33,643 nt of DNA from Chloroflexota bacterium (lineage in GTDB: Bacteria; Chloroflexota; Anaerolineae; Anaerolineales; Anaerolineaceae). Position 1 is the stretch's first letter. Each line of letters opens with the position of its first letter. Both the position numbers and the translations under genes were made by a program. The notes below the pieces were generated by a model that saw only the letters and a list, made by a program, of their open reading frames with translations, had not been told where the DNA came from and made no database searches. Location of the stretch: NCBI GenBank assembly GCA_021372725.1, contig JAJFTV010000184.1:1-33643 (forward strand). Direction: 5' to 3'. Below are positions 1 through 6,903 of the stretch, piece after piece.

Positions 1-1
1 T

Positions 2-1165
2 ATCCTGAATGTGATCGCCAGGTACGGCACCCCCGAAGAAATCAACGCCCGAGCGCAGGCTGCTCGCAGTCTGCCCGCCTTGCTGGAACGCGTGAAATCC
101 ACCCGGCCTGAATATCTTGAAGACCTGAAGTGGCTGCAAGAGCAGCGTGACCGCCAGGCATTTATTTCGATCGCAGAATACCGCCGCCAGGTGCTCGGGC
201 CGCAGGCCGATTCGATGGATTTCAAAGATGAATTTGCGGTGACACTCGAAGTCAGCGCCCTGCAGTACTTTCCCTGGCTGATCGCCAGCGCCAAAAAGGC
301 GATCGCGGAAAAATCACTCATGCCAGGCCGCTGGATCAAGGTACGCAAAATGAAAGAGCAGGAGGCTGATGGGGATCTTCCGGCCATTGCTGCCGCAATG
401 GACATCATTGGAGCCAGCTACGTCGAGACCCTGGATACCAAAGGCACGGACGGCTCCAACATCCACCTGAACGGCCCGTCCACCATCACCGGTTACTTCG
501 GGGGTGTTGGCGAGCCGAACGACTATCCGCTCAAGTGGCTGGATGAATTTCTGTATTATTACACCCATTATGGTGTCAAACAGGTGCTCAACATCAACTC
601 CGGCACCGTGCTGGTGGGCTACCTGCTCTATCGCCTGGGGATCGACATCGAATTCAAAATCTCAGTCTTTATGGGCAATGACAACCCCTACGCCGGTCTT
701 TGGACGCTGATCGGCGCCAAGCTGTTCGCCCGCGAAGACGGCACATCCCCGCTGATTGGCTTCAACTGGAGCAACTCGGTCAACAACGAGACCCTCGAAA
801 TCACCGCTCAAATCCGCAAGGACCTGGGCTTTGAGGATGTAGTCCGCTTTGAGCATCACATCACCGAAACGTGGAAGAGCATCGTACGCCAGCCCTACGA
901 CAGGCGGGACGAACTTGTCCAGATTGCCGATCACGTGGCAAATATTTCCGCCAAACACGAGGGTGGTGACCTGCAAATTGACAGCGAACGCGCCCATCCC
1001 TCCGATATTCTGGATTATTTTCGCGACAAGAGCGAGGTGATCGCCAGCGGCGACTGGGACGCCATGCAGCAGAACTTCCTCGACAAGTTCGATGCCACCA
1101 ATCACACCGCCCGGGCCCTGACCGAAGCCGGCCTGAGCTTTGCGGCAGCCCAAAAGCTGCATTAA
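2..1165 (+). CDS. Uncharacterised protein, probably 5'-truncated by the window edge
   Basis: I do not recognise this family. The frame is open from the first complete codon. A GTG at position 11 is the first possible start inside the window, but only ten bases lie upstream and no ribosome binding site can be judged, so the true start may be outside. From the GTG the protein is 384 residues, soluble, with no signal peptide and no membrane segment. The N-terminal 120 residues are charged and helical. The middle is Gly/Asn-rich (around LNGPSTITGYFGG and FMGNDNPYAG) and resembles a compact catalytic alpha/beta domain. A His pair in FEHHITETW (about 280-288) could bind metal, but that is a guess. 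The gene ends 55 nt before the radical SAM gene on the same strand, so the two may be co-transcribed. Confidence 0.75.
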   Translation: MLNVIARYGTPEEINARAQAARSLPALLERVKSTRPEYLEDLKWLQEQRDRQAFISIAEYRRQVLGPQADSMDFKDEFAVTLEVSALQYFPWLIASAKKAIAEKSLMPGRWIKVRKMKEQEADGDLPAIAAAMDIIGASYVETLDTKGTDGSNIHLNGPSTITGYFGGVGEPNDYPLKWLDEFLYYYTHYGVKQVLNINSGTVLVGYLLYRLGIDIEFKISVFMGNDNPYAGLWTLIGAKLFAREDGTSPLIGFNWSNSVNNETLEITAQIRKDLGFEDVVRFEHHITETWKSIVRQPYDRRDELVQIADHVANISAKHEGGDLQIDSERAHPSDILDYFRDKSEVIASGDWDAMQQNFLDKFDATNHTARALTEAGLSFAAAQKLH

Positions 1166-1220
1166 GTTCACCCCACCCCTTTATCCACGCCCCTCAAGGT
1201 GCGGGGAAATTGCGTACAAT

Positions 1221-1961
1221 ATGAGTGTGATCATCAAGGAGACCCACCCAAAAACCATCCTGTCCGTCTCGAAGGTTTTTCCCTATGTCATCAATCCCTA
1301 TACGGGCTGCCAGCATAACTGTACGTACTGTTATGCCCGTTTTATGAAGCGATTTACCGGGCACCCGGAACCCTGGGGACAATTTGTGGATGTCAAGATT
1401 ACTGCCCCCGAATTATTACAACGTGAAATCATCAGAAAAAAACCGGACAGGGTTTGGATGAGCGGAGTTTGTGATCCATACCAACCGTTGGAGGCCAAAT
1501 ACAAGCTGACGCGCCAATGCCTGGAAATACTGGCCCAAAATGGCTGGCCGGTCACTGTCCAGACTCGCTCTCCATTGGTTGTACGGGATATCGACATTCT
1601 AAAGAAAGGGAAAGACTTTGATGTGGGATTCAGCGTCACCACGGCGGATGATCGCATCAGGAGACTGTTTGAGCCCAGCGCTCCACCGATTGAGGCCAGG
1701 ATTAAGGCGCTGGATGAGCTGCATCAGGCCGGGATCAGGACATTCGTGATGATCGCGCCCATGCTGCCTGGCGCCGAAGATCTTCCCGAGCTGCTGGCAG
1801 GCAAGGTTGACCACGTGATCCTTGACCGGATGAATTATCACCATGCCGATTGGGTGTACCGGAAATACGGGTTGCAGGACAAAATGACCGATGAATATTT
1901 TGAGGGGACGGAACGAATGCTATCCTCGGCGTTCGCGAGGATGGGAATTTCGTGCAGGTGA
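1221..1961 (+). CDS. Radical SAM protein of the spore photoproduct lyase-like (SplB/COG1533) family
   Basis: A 246-residue radical SAM enzyme. The cluster-binding motif C-x3-C-x2-C is visible as GCQHNCTYCYAR (Cys30, Cys34, Cys37), placed after PYVINPYTGC exactly as in COG1533 proteins. It is followed by a motif typical of this group, SGVCDPYQPLE, and by a partial TIM barrel. Known relatives include spore photoproduct lyase (repair of thymine dimers), but the short COG1533 proteins are mostly of unknown substrate. The ATG at 1221 is chosen because homologous sequence begins there. The open frame extends upstream into the previous gene without a likely start, and a G-rich stretch (1202-1206) is the only nearby ribosome-binding candidate. 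A specific DNA-repair role cannot be assigned from sequence. Confidence 0.85.
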   Translation: MSVIIKETHPKTILSVSKVFPYVINPYTGCQHNCTYCYARFMKRFTGHPEPWGQFVDVKITAPELLQREIIRKKPDRVWMSGVCDPYQPLEAKYKLTRQCLEILAQNGWPVTVQTRSPLVVRDIDILKKGKDFDVGFSVTTADDRIRRLFEPSAPPIEARIKALDELHQAGIRTFVMIAPMLPGAEDLPELLAGKVDHVILDRMNYHHADWVYRKYGLQDKMTDEYFEGTERMLSSAFARMGISCR

Positions 1962-2015
1962 GTCAATACGGAATGGCAACAAGCTAAGACGTTTTTCGGA
2001 AAATGCATCGCTAAT

Positions 2016-2055
2016 CTATCACTTCCGGGAATAGTACCATCACCAAAAGTGATAG
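2016..2055. repeat. 9-bp inverted repeat with 22-nt spacer downstream of the radical SAM gene
   Basis: CTATCACTT (2016-2024) is repeated as its exact reverse complement AAGTGATAG (2047-2055). No T-run follows, so it is a poor intrinsic terminator. It could be a protein-binding site upstream of the peptide transporter promoter at 2140. The half-site TCACTT also forms a palindrome at the nuoE promoter (13693-13707), which may be chance. Confidence 0.35.
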
Positions 2056-2139
2056 CCGGTGTGTTACTCTGGATAATTAATCAATTCTGTTTCATTGTCA
2101 TCTCTCCCGACCCATTACGATACATTGCGGTATATTCGC

Positions 2140-2168
2140 TTGACATTTCTCGTCGTTTCTCATATTAT
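2140..2168 (+). promoter_or_regulatory. Sigma70-type promoter for the peptide ABC transporter genes
   Basis: A perfect -35 box TTGACA (2140-2145) is separated by exactly 17 nt from the -10 box TATTAT (2163-2168), which has one mismatch to consensus. Transcription would start near 2175, leaving a leader of about 98 nt before the ATG at 2273. This is the best sigma70 match seen in the window and fits a highly expressed binding-protein gene. Confidence 0.7.
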
Positions 2169-2180
2169 CAATTTAACATT

Positions 2181-2203
2181 TATATAGAATGTATTTCTAT
2201 ATA
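2181..2203 (+). promoter_or_regulatory. Palindrome in the early transcribed leader, operator candidate
   Basis: TATATAGAA (2181-2189) and TTCTATATA (2195-2203) form a perfect 9-bp inverted repeat around a 5-nt centre. It begins about 6 nt after the predicted transcription start of the promoter at 2140-2168, a usual place for a repressor operator. No regulator gene lies beside it, so this is inference from position and symmetry. Confidence 0.45.
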
Positions 2204-2272
2204 TAGATCCTTCACTCAATCAAAGTGGTTCCAGTCATTTACAACCAATTTAAAAAATTTAAGGAGATCAAA

Positions 2273-3934
2273 ATGAAAAAGGTTGTCTTTTCGCTTTTTT
2301 CCTTGTTGCTCGTCCTGGCAGTGCTGTTAGCAGCTTGCCAACCCACAGCACAGGAACCTACCTCCGCCGGCAACGTGCCAACCCAGGCATCTACCTCCGG
2401 TGAGGTTGCACCCACACAATCAATAGCAGATACACAGACACCAGTACAACCCGCAGCAACACAAGCCCCTGTAACCAACGAACCCATCCCTGGCGGCACG
2501 CTGATCTTCGCCCGTGCTTCCGAAGCCCAGGGGCTTGACCCGCACCTCCAGACCGCCTTTTCGTCCTTCCTGGTACTTGATTTCATATTTGAATCGCTCT
2601 TCACTTACGATGTAGACATGAACCTAGTCGGTCAATTGGCAGAGGATTGGTCGTGGTCAGAGGACGGAAAAATCCTGACTGTAAAACTGCGTCCCAATGT
2701 GGTCTTTCATAACGGCGATACCATGGACGCCGAGGATGTGAAGTTCTCGCTTGATCGTGTGCTCGATGAGGCAACCGGCGCTTCTGGACGATCGTATATT
2801 GTGGATGTAACTGAGATCAACGTGATTGATCCACTTACCGTGGAGCTTGTGCTTTCAAAACCAAATGCCTCCATACTCAGCGGCCTGGCAAACGCAAATT
2901 TAGCGATCATTTCCAAAGAACTGGTGGAAGGCGGAGCCGATCCGGCACAGGAGGTGATCGGTACCGGGCCATTTATGTTGGAATCTTGGGAACCCGACCA
3001 GGTATTAATGCTTGTGAAGAACCCTGATTACTGGATGGAAGGGCTTCCTTACTTGGATGCCATCGAAATGCGTGTAATTCCTGATGAACCCGCCATTCTG
3101 GCCGGGTTACGCGCCGGTGAAATAGATTTTGCCCAGTTCAACTCGCCCAGTTCAGCACTCACCGCTGAGACAGATGCTAATCTTATCTTACAGCGCGCTC
3201 CTGCGCTTGCCTACCACGTGTTACAACTTAATTCTGCACGCGAGGTCTTCAAAGATGAGCGCGTACGACAGGCGCTGTCATGCGCTATCGACCGACAGGA
3301 AGTGATTGATTCGGCCTCACTGGGTGAGGGACAGGTTACGGGCCCGGTCACCAACAAGCACTTCGCCAACCCTGCGTCAGATCTGTATTGCTACACACCG
3401 GATCTTGATCAAGCTCGCGATTTGCTTGAGCAGGCCGGCGGCGCTGAAAACGTAAAATTCACCATTATGGCTGCCTTTGATGAACCACCCACCGCAGTGG
3501 CTGAAGCGCAATCGATTCAAGCCCAGTTGGCTAATGTAGGTATTACCGTAGAGATCGAAACACTTGAGCTTGGGGTATATATTGACCGCTGGCTGGCAGG
3601 TGATTTTGATGCCACCGTAGCGCTTAATGGTGGCGGGTCAGACCCGTCGTTGGAGTTGGGGCGTTACTGGAAGTTTAACGCCACCTTCGCAGACGTTTCG
3701 AATTACCAAACGGAAGAATTGGACAGGCTATTAAATTTGGCCGAAGTCGAGACCGATGATGCCAAACGCGTTGAACTGTTCACGGAAACCGAACAAATCC
3801 TGACCAAGGCCTCACCTTGGATCTGGCTCTATACCGGCAATGACTACCGCGTGATGCAGCCGTGGGTGAAGAACTTTACCCTCACCACAGCTCTCGGAAA
3901 CATTTTGCTGCGGGAAGCCTGGTTGGATAAGTAA
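2273..3934 (+). CDS. Peptide/oligopeptide-type ABC transporter substrate-binding lipoprotein (SBP family 5)
   Basis: A 553-residue extracytoplasmic binding protein of the DppA/OppA family. It starts with a lipoprotein signal peptide (MKK, a hydrophobic stretch, then lipobox LAAC with the lipidated Cys22), followed by a T/Q/P-rich tether to about residue 70. The mature domain shows family-5 landmarks: PGGTLIFARASEAQGLDPHL, LAEDWSWSEDGK, a VFHNGD segment, GTGPFMLESWEPDQ and VRQALSCAIDRQEV. The ATG at 2273 follows a strong AAGGAG at 2261-2266; an upstream in-frame start at 2225 would hide the signal peptide. Members of this family bind di- and oligopeptides but also nickel, heme, opines or sugars, so the ligand is not assigned. 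Two permease genes follow after a 244-nt gap, and the gene has its own strong promoter. Confidence 0.95.
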   Translation: MKKVVFSLFSLLLVLAVLLAACQPTAQEPTSAGNVPTQASTSGEVAPTQSIADTQTPVQPAATQAPVTNEPIPGGTLIFARASEAQGLDPHLQTAFSSFLVLDFIFESLFTYDVDMNLVGQLAEDWSWSEDGKILTVKLRPNVVFHNGDTMDAEDVKFSLDRVLDEATGASGRSYIVDVTEINVIDPLTVELVLSKPNASILSGLANANLAIISKELVEGGADPAQEVIGTGPFMLESWEPDQVLMLVKNPDYWMEGLPYLDAIEMRVIPDEPAILAGLRAGEIDFAQFNSPSSALTAETDANLILQRAPALAYHVLQLNSAREVFKDERVRQALSCAIDRQEVIDSASLGEGQVTGPVTNKHFANPASDLYCYTPDLDQARDLLEQAGGAENVKFTIMAAFDEPPTAVAEAQSIQAQLANVGITVEIETLELGVYIDRWLAGDFDATVALNGGGSDPSLELGRYWKFNATFADVSNYQTEELDRLLNLAEVETDDAKRVELFTETEQILTKASPWIWLYTGNDYRVMQPWVKNFTLTTALGNILLREAWLDK

Positions 3935-4178
3935 ACGGGAAAATAATGGTTGGGATCGGCATCTGTTCAACTCAGACAGTCGTTTGATATGACTGGTGAA
4001 TTAACAAATGCCTATCCCAACTCGTTGTACCTGAAACCCTTAAATCAACAGAAATATTCCCACATAATTCGTTCATCCAGGACATTCTTAATTTACGTAT
4101 CTGGTTCCCTGGAAAAGGCGATAAAATATATTTCCGCTCCTCTTGATAAAAAACCAAATGGAGATGGGATGTTTACAT

Positions 4179-5132
4179 ATGGTTCGCTACATTTTTAGAC
4201 GTCTTCTTGCACTTCTTCCCACTGTCCTGGGCATCTCTTTAGTGGTGTTCATCATCATGCACTTAATTCCCGGCGATACCATTTCGGCCATGATTGGCAC
4301 CAAGCAGAAACTCACAGAAGCTCAAATGGCCTCCCTTCGGGCTTATTTTGGCTTGGATCGTCCCTTATGGGAGCAGTATGTCCGCTGGTTATACAATGCT
4401 ATACAGGGAAACTTTGGTATCTCCATCCGATCAGGCATACCAGTTACGACCGAAATCCTATCTCGCGTCCCTATGACCCTTGAACTCACGCTGCTTTCGG
4501 TCACCATTGGGCTTTTTATCGGTATTCCGTTGGGTGTTTGGTCGTCAGTAAATCAGGGTAAATTAGCAGACTGGCTGGGTAGAACGATCTCCATGATGGG
4601 GCTCGCCATGCCAAGCTTCTGGCTGGGCACACTGATCATCTATGTGCTATCAGTATTTTTCCATTACCTGCCCAATACAGGAAACTTTGTTAGTCTGTTC
4701 GAGGATCCATTAGGCAACCTGAAACAGATTATCTTCCCAGCCCTTACGCTGGGATTTTCGTTCAGCGCAAACATACTCAGGACTACCCGTTCAGCGATGC
4801 TTGAGGAGATCAACAAAGATTATGCCATGACTGCCCGAGCCAAGGGCACGACTAAGCCCGGGATCATCTGGCGCCACTGCTTCCGCAATGCACTCATCCC
4901 TATCATCACACTGATAGGACTGGAAATAGGTGGATTATTTGGCGGAGCTGTTATCGTGGAGAACATCTTTGCAATGCCAGGTCTGGGCCGGCTGTTATTG
5001 AACGCTATCCAGCAACGTGATTATGCCCTAATCCAGGGTTCAATCGTTTTTGTGGCCACGATGTTCGTACTTGTGAACCTTCTTGCTGATTTAACCTATG
5101 CTGCCGCAGATCCGAGGATTCGCTATGAATAA
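4179..5132 (+). CDS. ABC transporter permease, DppB/OppB type
   Basis: A 317-residue inner-membrane permease of the BPD_transp_1 family with about six transmembrane segments. The start MVRYIFRRLLALLPTVLGIS and the following HLIPGD are signatures of DppB/OppB. The cytoplasmic EAA loop, contacting the ATPase, is visible at MTARAKGTTKPGIIWRHCFRNAL. The C-terminus LTYAAADPRIRYE is also typical. ATG 4179 is selected because family members begin at this methionine and GGAGATGGG (4160-4168) precedes it; a start at 4158 would add seven residues. It pairs with the DppC-type permease 58 nt downstream. No ATP-binding protein gene follows, so the transporter must borrow ATPases from elsewhere or is incomplete. 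Confidence 0.93.
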   Translation: MVRYIFRRLLALLPTVLGISLVVFIIMHLIPGDTISAMIGTKQKLTEAQMASLRAYFGLDRPLWEQYVRWLYNAIQGNFGISIRSGIPVTTEILSRVPMTLELTLLSVTIGLFIGIPLGVWSSVNQGKLADWLGRTISMMGLAMPSFWLGTLIIYVLSVFFHYLPNTGNFVSLFEDPLGNLKQIIFPALTLGFSFSANILRTTRSAMLEEINKDYAMTARAKGTTKPGIIWRHCFRNALIPIITLIGLEIGGLFGGAVIVENIFAMPGLGRLLLNAIQQRDYALIQGSIVFVATMFVLVNLLADLTYAAADPRIRYE

Positions 5133-5199
5133 TCTCACTGGACTGCACTGGTAGACCCGGCAGATATTGCCAATGACCCAAGGATCAGTCATGAATAAT
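5109..5199 (+). repeat. Degenerate duplication of the DppB 3' end in the permease intergenic gap
   Basis: The last codons of the first permease (5109-5133, encoding DPRIRYE then TAA) match 19 of 25 bases in 5175-5199. The second copy reads DPRISHE then TAA in its own frame and is preceded by in-frame residues DIAN. Both copies run into the string ATGAATAAT, and in the second copy this string contains the ATG (5191) of the next permease. It looks like a short tandem duplication of a stop/start junction, or convergent sequence around translational coupling. Confidence 0.5.
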
Positions 5200-6081
5200 G
5201 AAGCTGAAATGCAGCCCACCTCCATACATAAACAATTCACCAACACCCTCCTGGGTAGATTCCTCCAAAACGGCAACATGGTAGTAGGAACACTTCTCGT
5301 AGCCGCCCTGTTGTTTTTAGCTGTGTTTGCCAACTGGTTGTCCCCCTATTCACCTGTTGAACAACACCCCGCCGACCGGCTGCAATCGCCCAGTACCCGC
5401 TATATCATGGGCACTGATGAGTTCGGACGCGACCTTTTCAGTCGGATCATTCACGGTGCAACCAACTCGCTTCGTATCTCGATCGTTTCGGTTACGATTT
5501 CCAGCTTGATCGGCACCCTACTTGGAGTGATAGCTGCTTATAAAGAGGGGGTCACCGATTTCGTGGTGATGCGCTTTATGGATCTTCTTTTTGCATTCCC
5601 CACTATCATTCTCGCCATGGCGATCGCGGCTGCGTTAGGGCCAGGTTTTATGAACACTGTCATGGCCATTTCGATTGTGTATATTCCAACCTTTGCACGT
5701 GTTGCACGCGGCTCGGTATTGTACATCAAACAACTCGAGTATATAAACGCCGCCACAATTATCGGCGCTTCCCACTGGCGGAAGATCTGGCGGCACATCA
5801 TACCCAATGCCATTACACCCAGCATAGTCCAAATTAGTATGGCTTTTTCGTGGGCCATATTGACCGAAACCTCCCTCAGCTATCTGGGTCTGGGCACACA
5901 GCCGCCGCTTCCCTCGTGGGGCAGCATGATCTCTGAGAGCCGCAGAATGATGGAGCTTGCTCCCTGGCTTGCTATCTTCCCGGGGGCAGCCATCATGGTC
6001 ACTGTGCTCAGCTTTAATTTGATGGGCGATGGCCTGCGTGACTTATTAGACCCACGTACGCAGACCCTTACCAAGAAATAA
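5191..6081 (+). CDS. ABC transporter permease, DppC/OppC type
   Basis: A 296-residue partner permease. The N-terminal cytoplasmic extension (to about residue 35) and first membrane helix belong to the OppC_N domain, followed by HPADRLQSPS and the diagnostic GTDEFGRDLFSRIIHG. Five further helices follow. The EAA loop is at INAATIIGASHWRKIWRHIIPNA, and the end FNLMGDGLRDLLDPR is characteristic of DppC. The start is set at ATG 5191 because AAGGA (5180-5184) lies 6 nt upstream. A second ATG at 5173 is in frame but lacks a good ribosome binding site. After this gene comes the remnant of a restriction enzyme rather than dppD/dppF, so the operon ends without ATPases. Confidence 0.93.
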   Translation: MNNEAEMQPTSIHKQFTNTLLGRFLQNGNMVVGTLLVAALLFLAVFANWLSPYSPVEQHPADRLQSPSTRYIMGTDEFGRDLFSRIIHGATNSLRISIVSVTISSLIGTLLGVIAAYKEGVTDFVVMRFMDLLFAFPTIILAMAIAAALGPGFMNTVMAISIVYIPTFARVARGSVLYIKQLEYINAATIIGASHWRKIWRHIIPNAITPSIVQISMAFSWAILTETSLSYLGLGTQPPLPSWGSMISESRRMMELAPWLAIFPGAAIMVTVLSFNLMGDGLRDLLDPRTQTLTKK

Positions 6082-6137
6082 GAAACTCATTTCATACGAG
6101 TATCTCAATAGCCAAGAGTGTACTTCCTGGCAAAAGA

Positions 6138-6335
6138 AATAATGCCTCCCTTCATGACAATATGGCGGCATTGGTGGAATATTTGCTCGAACTGCACAAA
6201 CGCAGCTCAGCAATGCCTCAGGAACAGGAGCAACTGCAGTGCGAGATCCAGTCCACAGACAGGCAAATCGACAGACTGGTGTATGGGGTATACGGGTTGA
6301 CGGAGTAAGAAATCAGGATTGTCGAGGAAGGCTAA
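6138..6335 (+). pseudogene. C-terminal remnant of a type IIG (Eco57I-like) restriction-methyltransferase
   Basis: Read in the frame starting at 6138, the DNA encodes about 65 residues that match the end of Eco57I/type IIG enzymes. Visible are HDNMAALVEYLLELHKR, a charged helical linker, TDRQIDRLVYGVYGLTE, and EIRIVEEG just before a TAA at 6333-6335. The family pattern ends DxLVYxLYGLTEEEIxIVE. Here a TAA at 6306-6308 interrupts this conserved tail where Glu is expected (a GAA to TAA change). No methyltransferase domain, start codon or upstream part is present; the coding similarity begins abruptly about 57 nt after the permease stop. This is therefore a decayed fragment, probably left by deletion of a horizontally acquired restriction system. 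The region contributes no functional protein. Confidence 0.75.
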
Positions 6336-6364
6336 CCTCAAACCTTATCAATTTTCCCCTCAGG

Positions 6365-6370
6365 TATAAT
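6365..6370 (+). promoter_or_regulatory. Possible -10 element upstream of the 154-residue hypothetical gene
   Basis: A perfect TATAAT lies 41 nt before the ATG at 6411. No convincing -35 box is seen 16-18 nt upstream, so this is weak evidence, supported mainly by the gene standing alone after a pseudogene. Confidence 0.35.
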
Positions 6371-6410
6371 TAGCCAAAGTTACTTATTATATTTACAAGT
6401 AGAGGTCCCT

Positions 6411-6875
6411 ATGCCCCCACAATTTCCGATTAACAGTACCAACCAGCTTGTTCAATCAGCCAAATCAGACCAGCACACCCTGTTCGAGATTGGCCGGCAA
6501 ATCCAGGCTCTCCTGCAAAAATTCAACCTGAGCGTGCAGGGATCCTTTTCCGCCGGCGGAGTACAAGGATTGGAGCAACTCACTACCGCAAGCGGGTATG
6601 AAATCATGCAGAAAAAATACAGCAACTGGATAAACCGGCAGGTGGTGGCATTGAATCTCGCCTCTTGCGAATTTCTCTCATTCAATCTCACAGCAGATCA
6701 AAACCACGCCAAAGCATTCACCTTTGAAAAATGGGTCTTTGTGTATGCCGATGGGAAAACCGTACCCACCGCCGGCTCGGTGGATGGATATGATCTCCGA
6801 CAGGTGGACGGCCAATGGCGGGTAGATTCAGCCAGGACATACGCTGAAGCAGCGGCAACTGAGGTAATCAGATAG
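6411..6875 (+). CDS. Hypothetical protein, 154 residues
   Basis: I do not recognise the family with certainty. The protein is cytosolic by appearance: no signal peptide and no membrane segment. The N-terminal third is helical and Gln-rich (to about residue 60). The C-terminal half alternates strands (FLSFNLTADQNH, EKWVFVYADGKTVP) and ends in YDLRQVDGQWRVDSART. The last element resembles the closing strand pair of NTF2-like or ARC6-IMS-type domains that occur in bacterial accessory proteins; this is a pattern impression, not an assignment. The ATG has a modest AGAGG (6402-6406) in front and a TATAAT 41 nt upstream. It is convergent with the nfnB gene, whose stop lies 28 nt away, and no terminator hairpin is visible between them. 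Confidence 0.7.
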   Translation: MPPQFPINSTNQLVQSAKSDQHTLFEIGRQIQALLQKFNLSVQGSFSAGGVQGLEQLTTASGYEIMQKKYSNWINRQVVALNLASCEFLSFNLTADQNHAKAFTFEKWVFVYADGKTVPTAGSVDGYDLRQVDGQWRVDSARTYAEAAATEVIR

Positions 6876-6903
6876 CTCCATTATTTATAACTTTGAAAAA
6901 GGC

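Noticed and set aside
3950..4198. 82-residue open frame between binding protein and permease, and an 8-bp inverted repeat (3949-3956 with 4014-4021)
   Set aside because: The frame has no family character and runs into the permease start. The repeat has a 57-nt spacer, too long for a convincing hairpin or operator. I see no other feature in this 244-nt gap.
6118..6300. 60-residue open frame on the plus strand
   Set aside because: It is in a different frame from the type IIG remnant, where the conserved residues are; it is Cys/Trp-rich noise.
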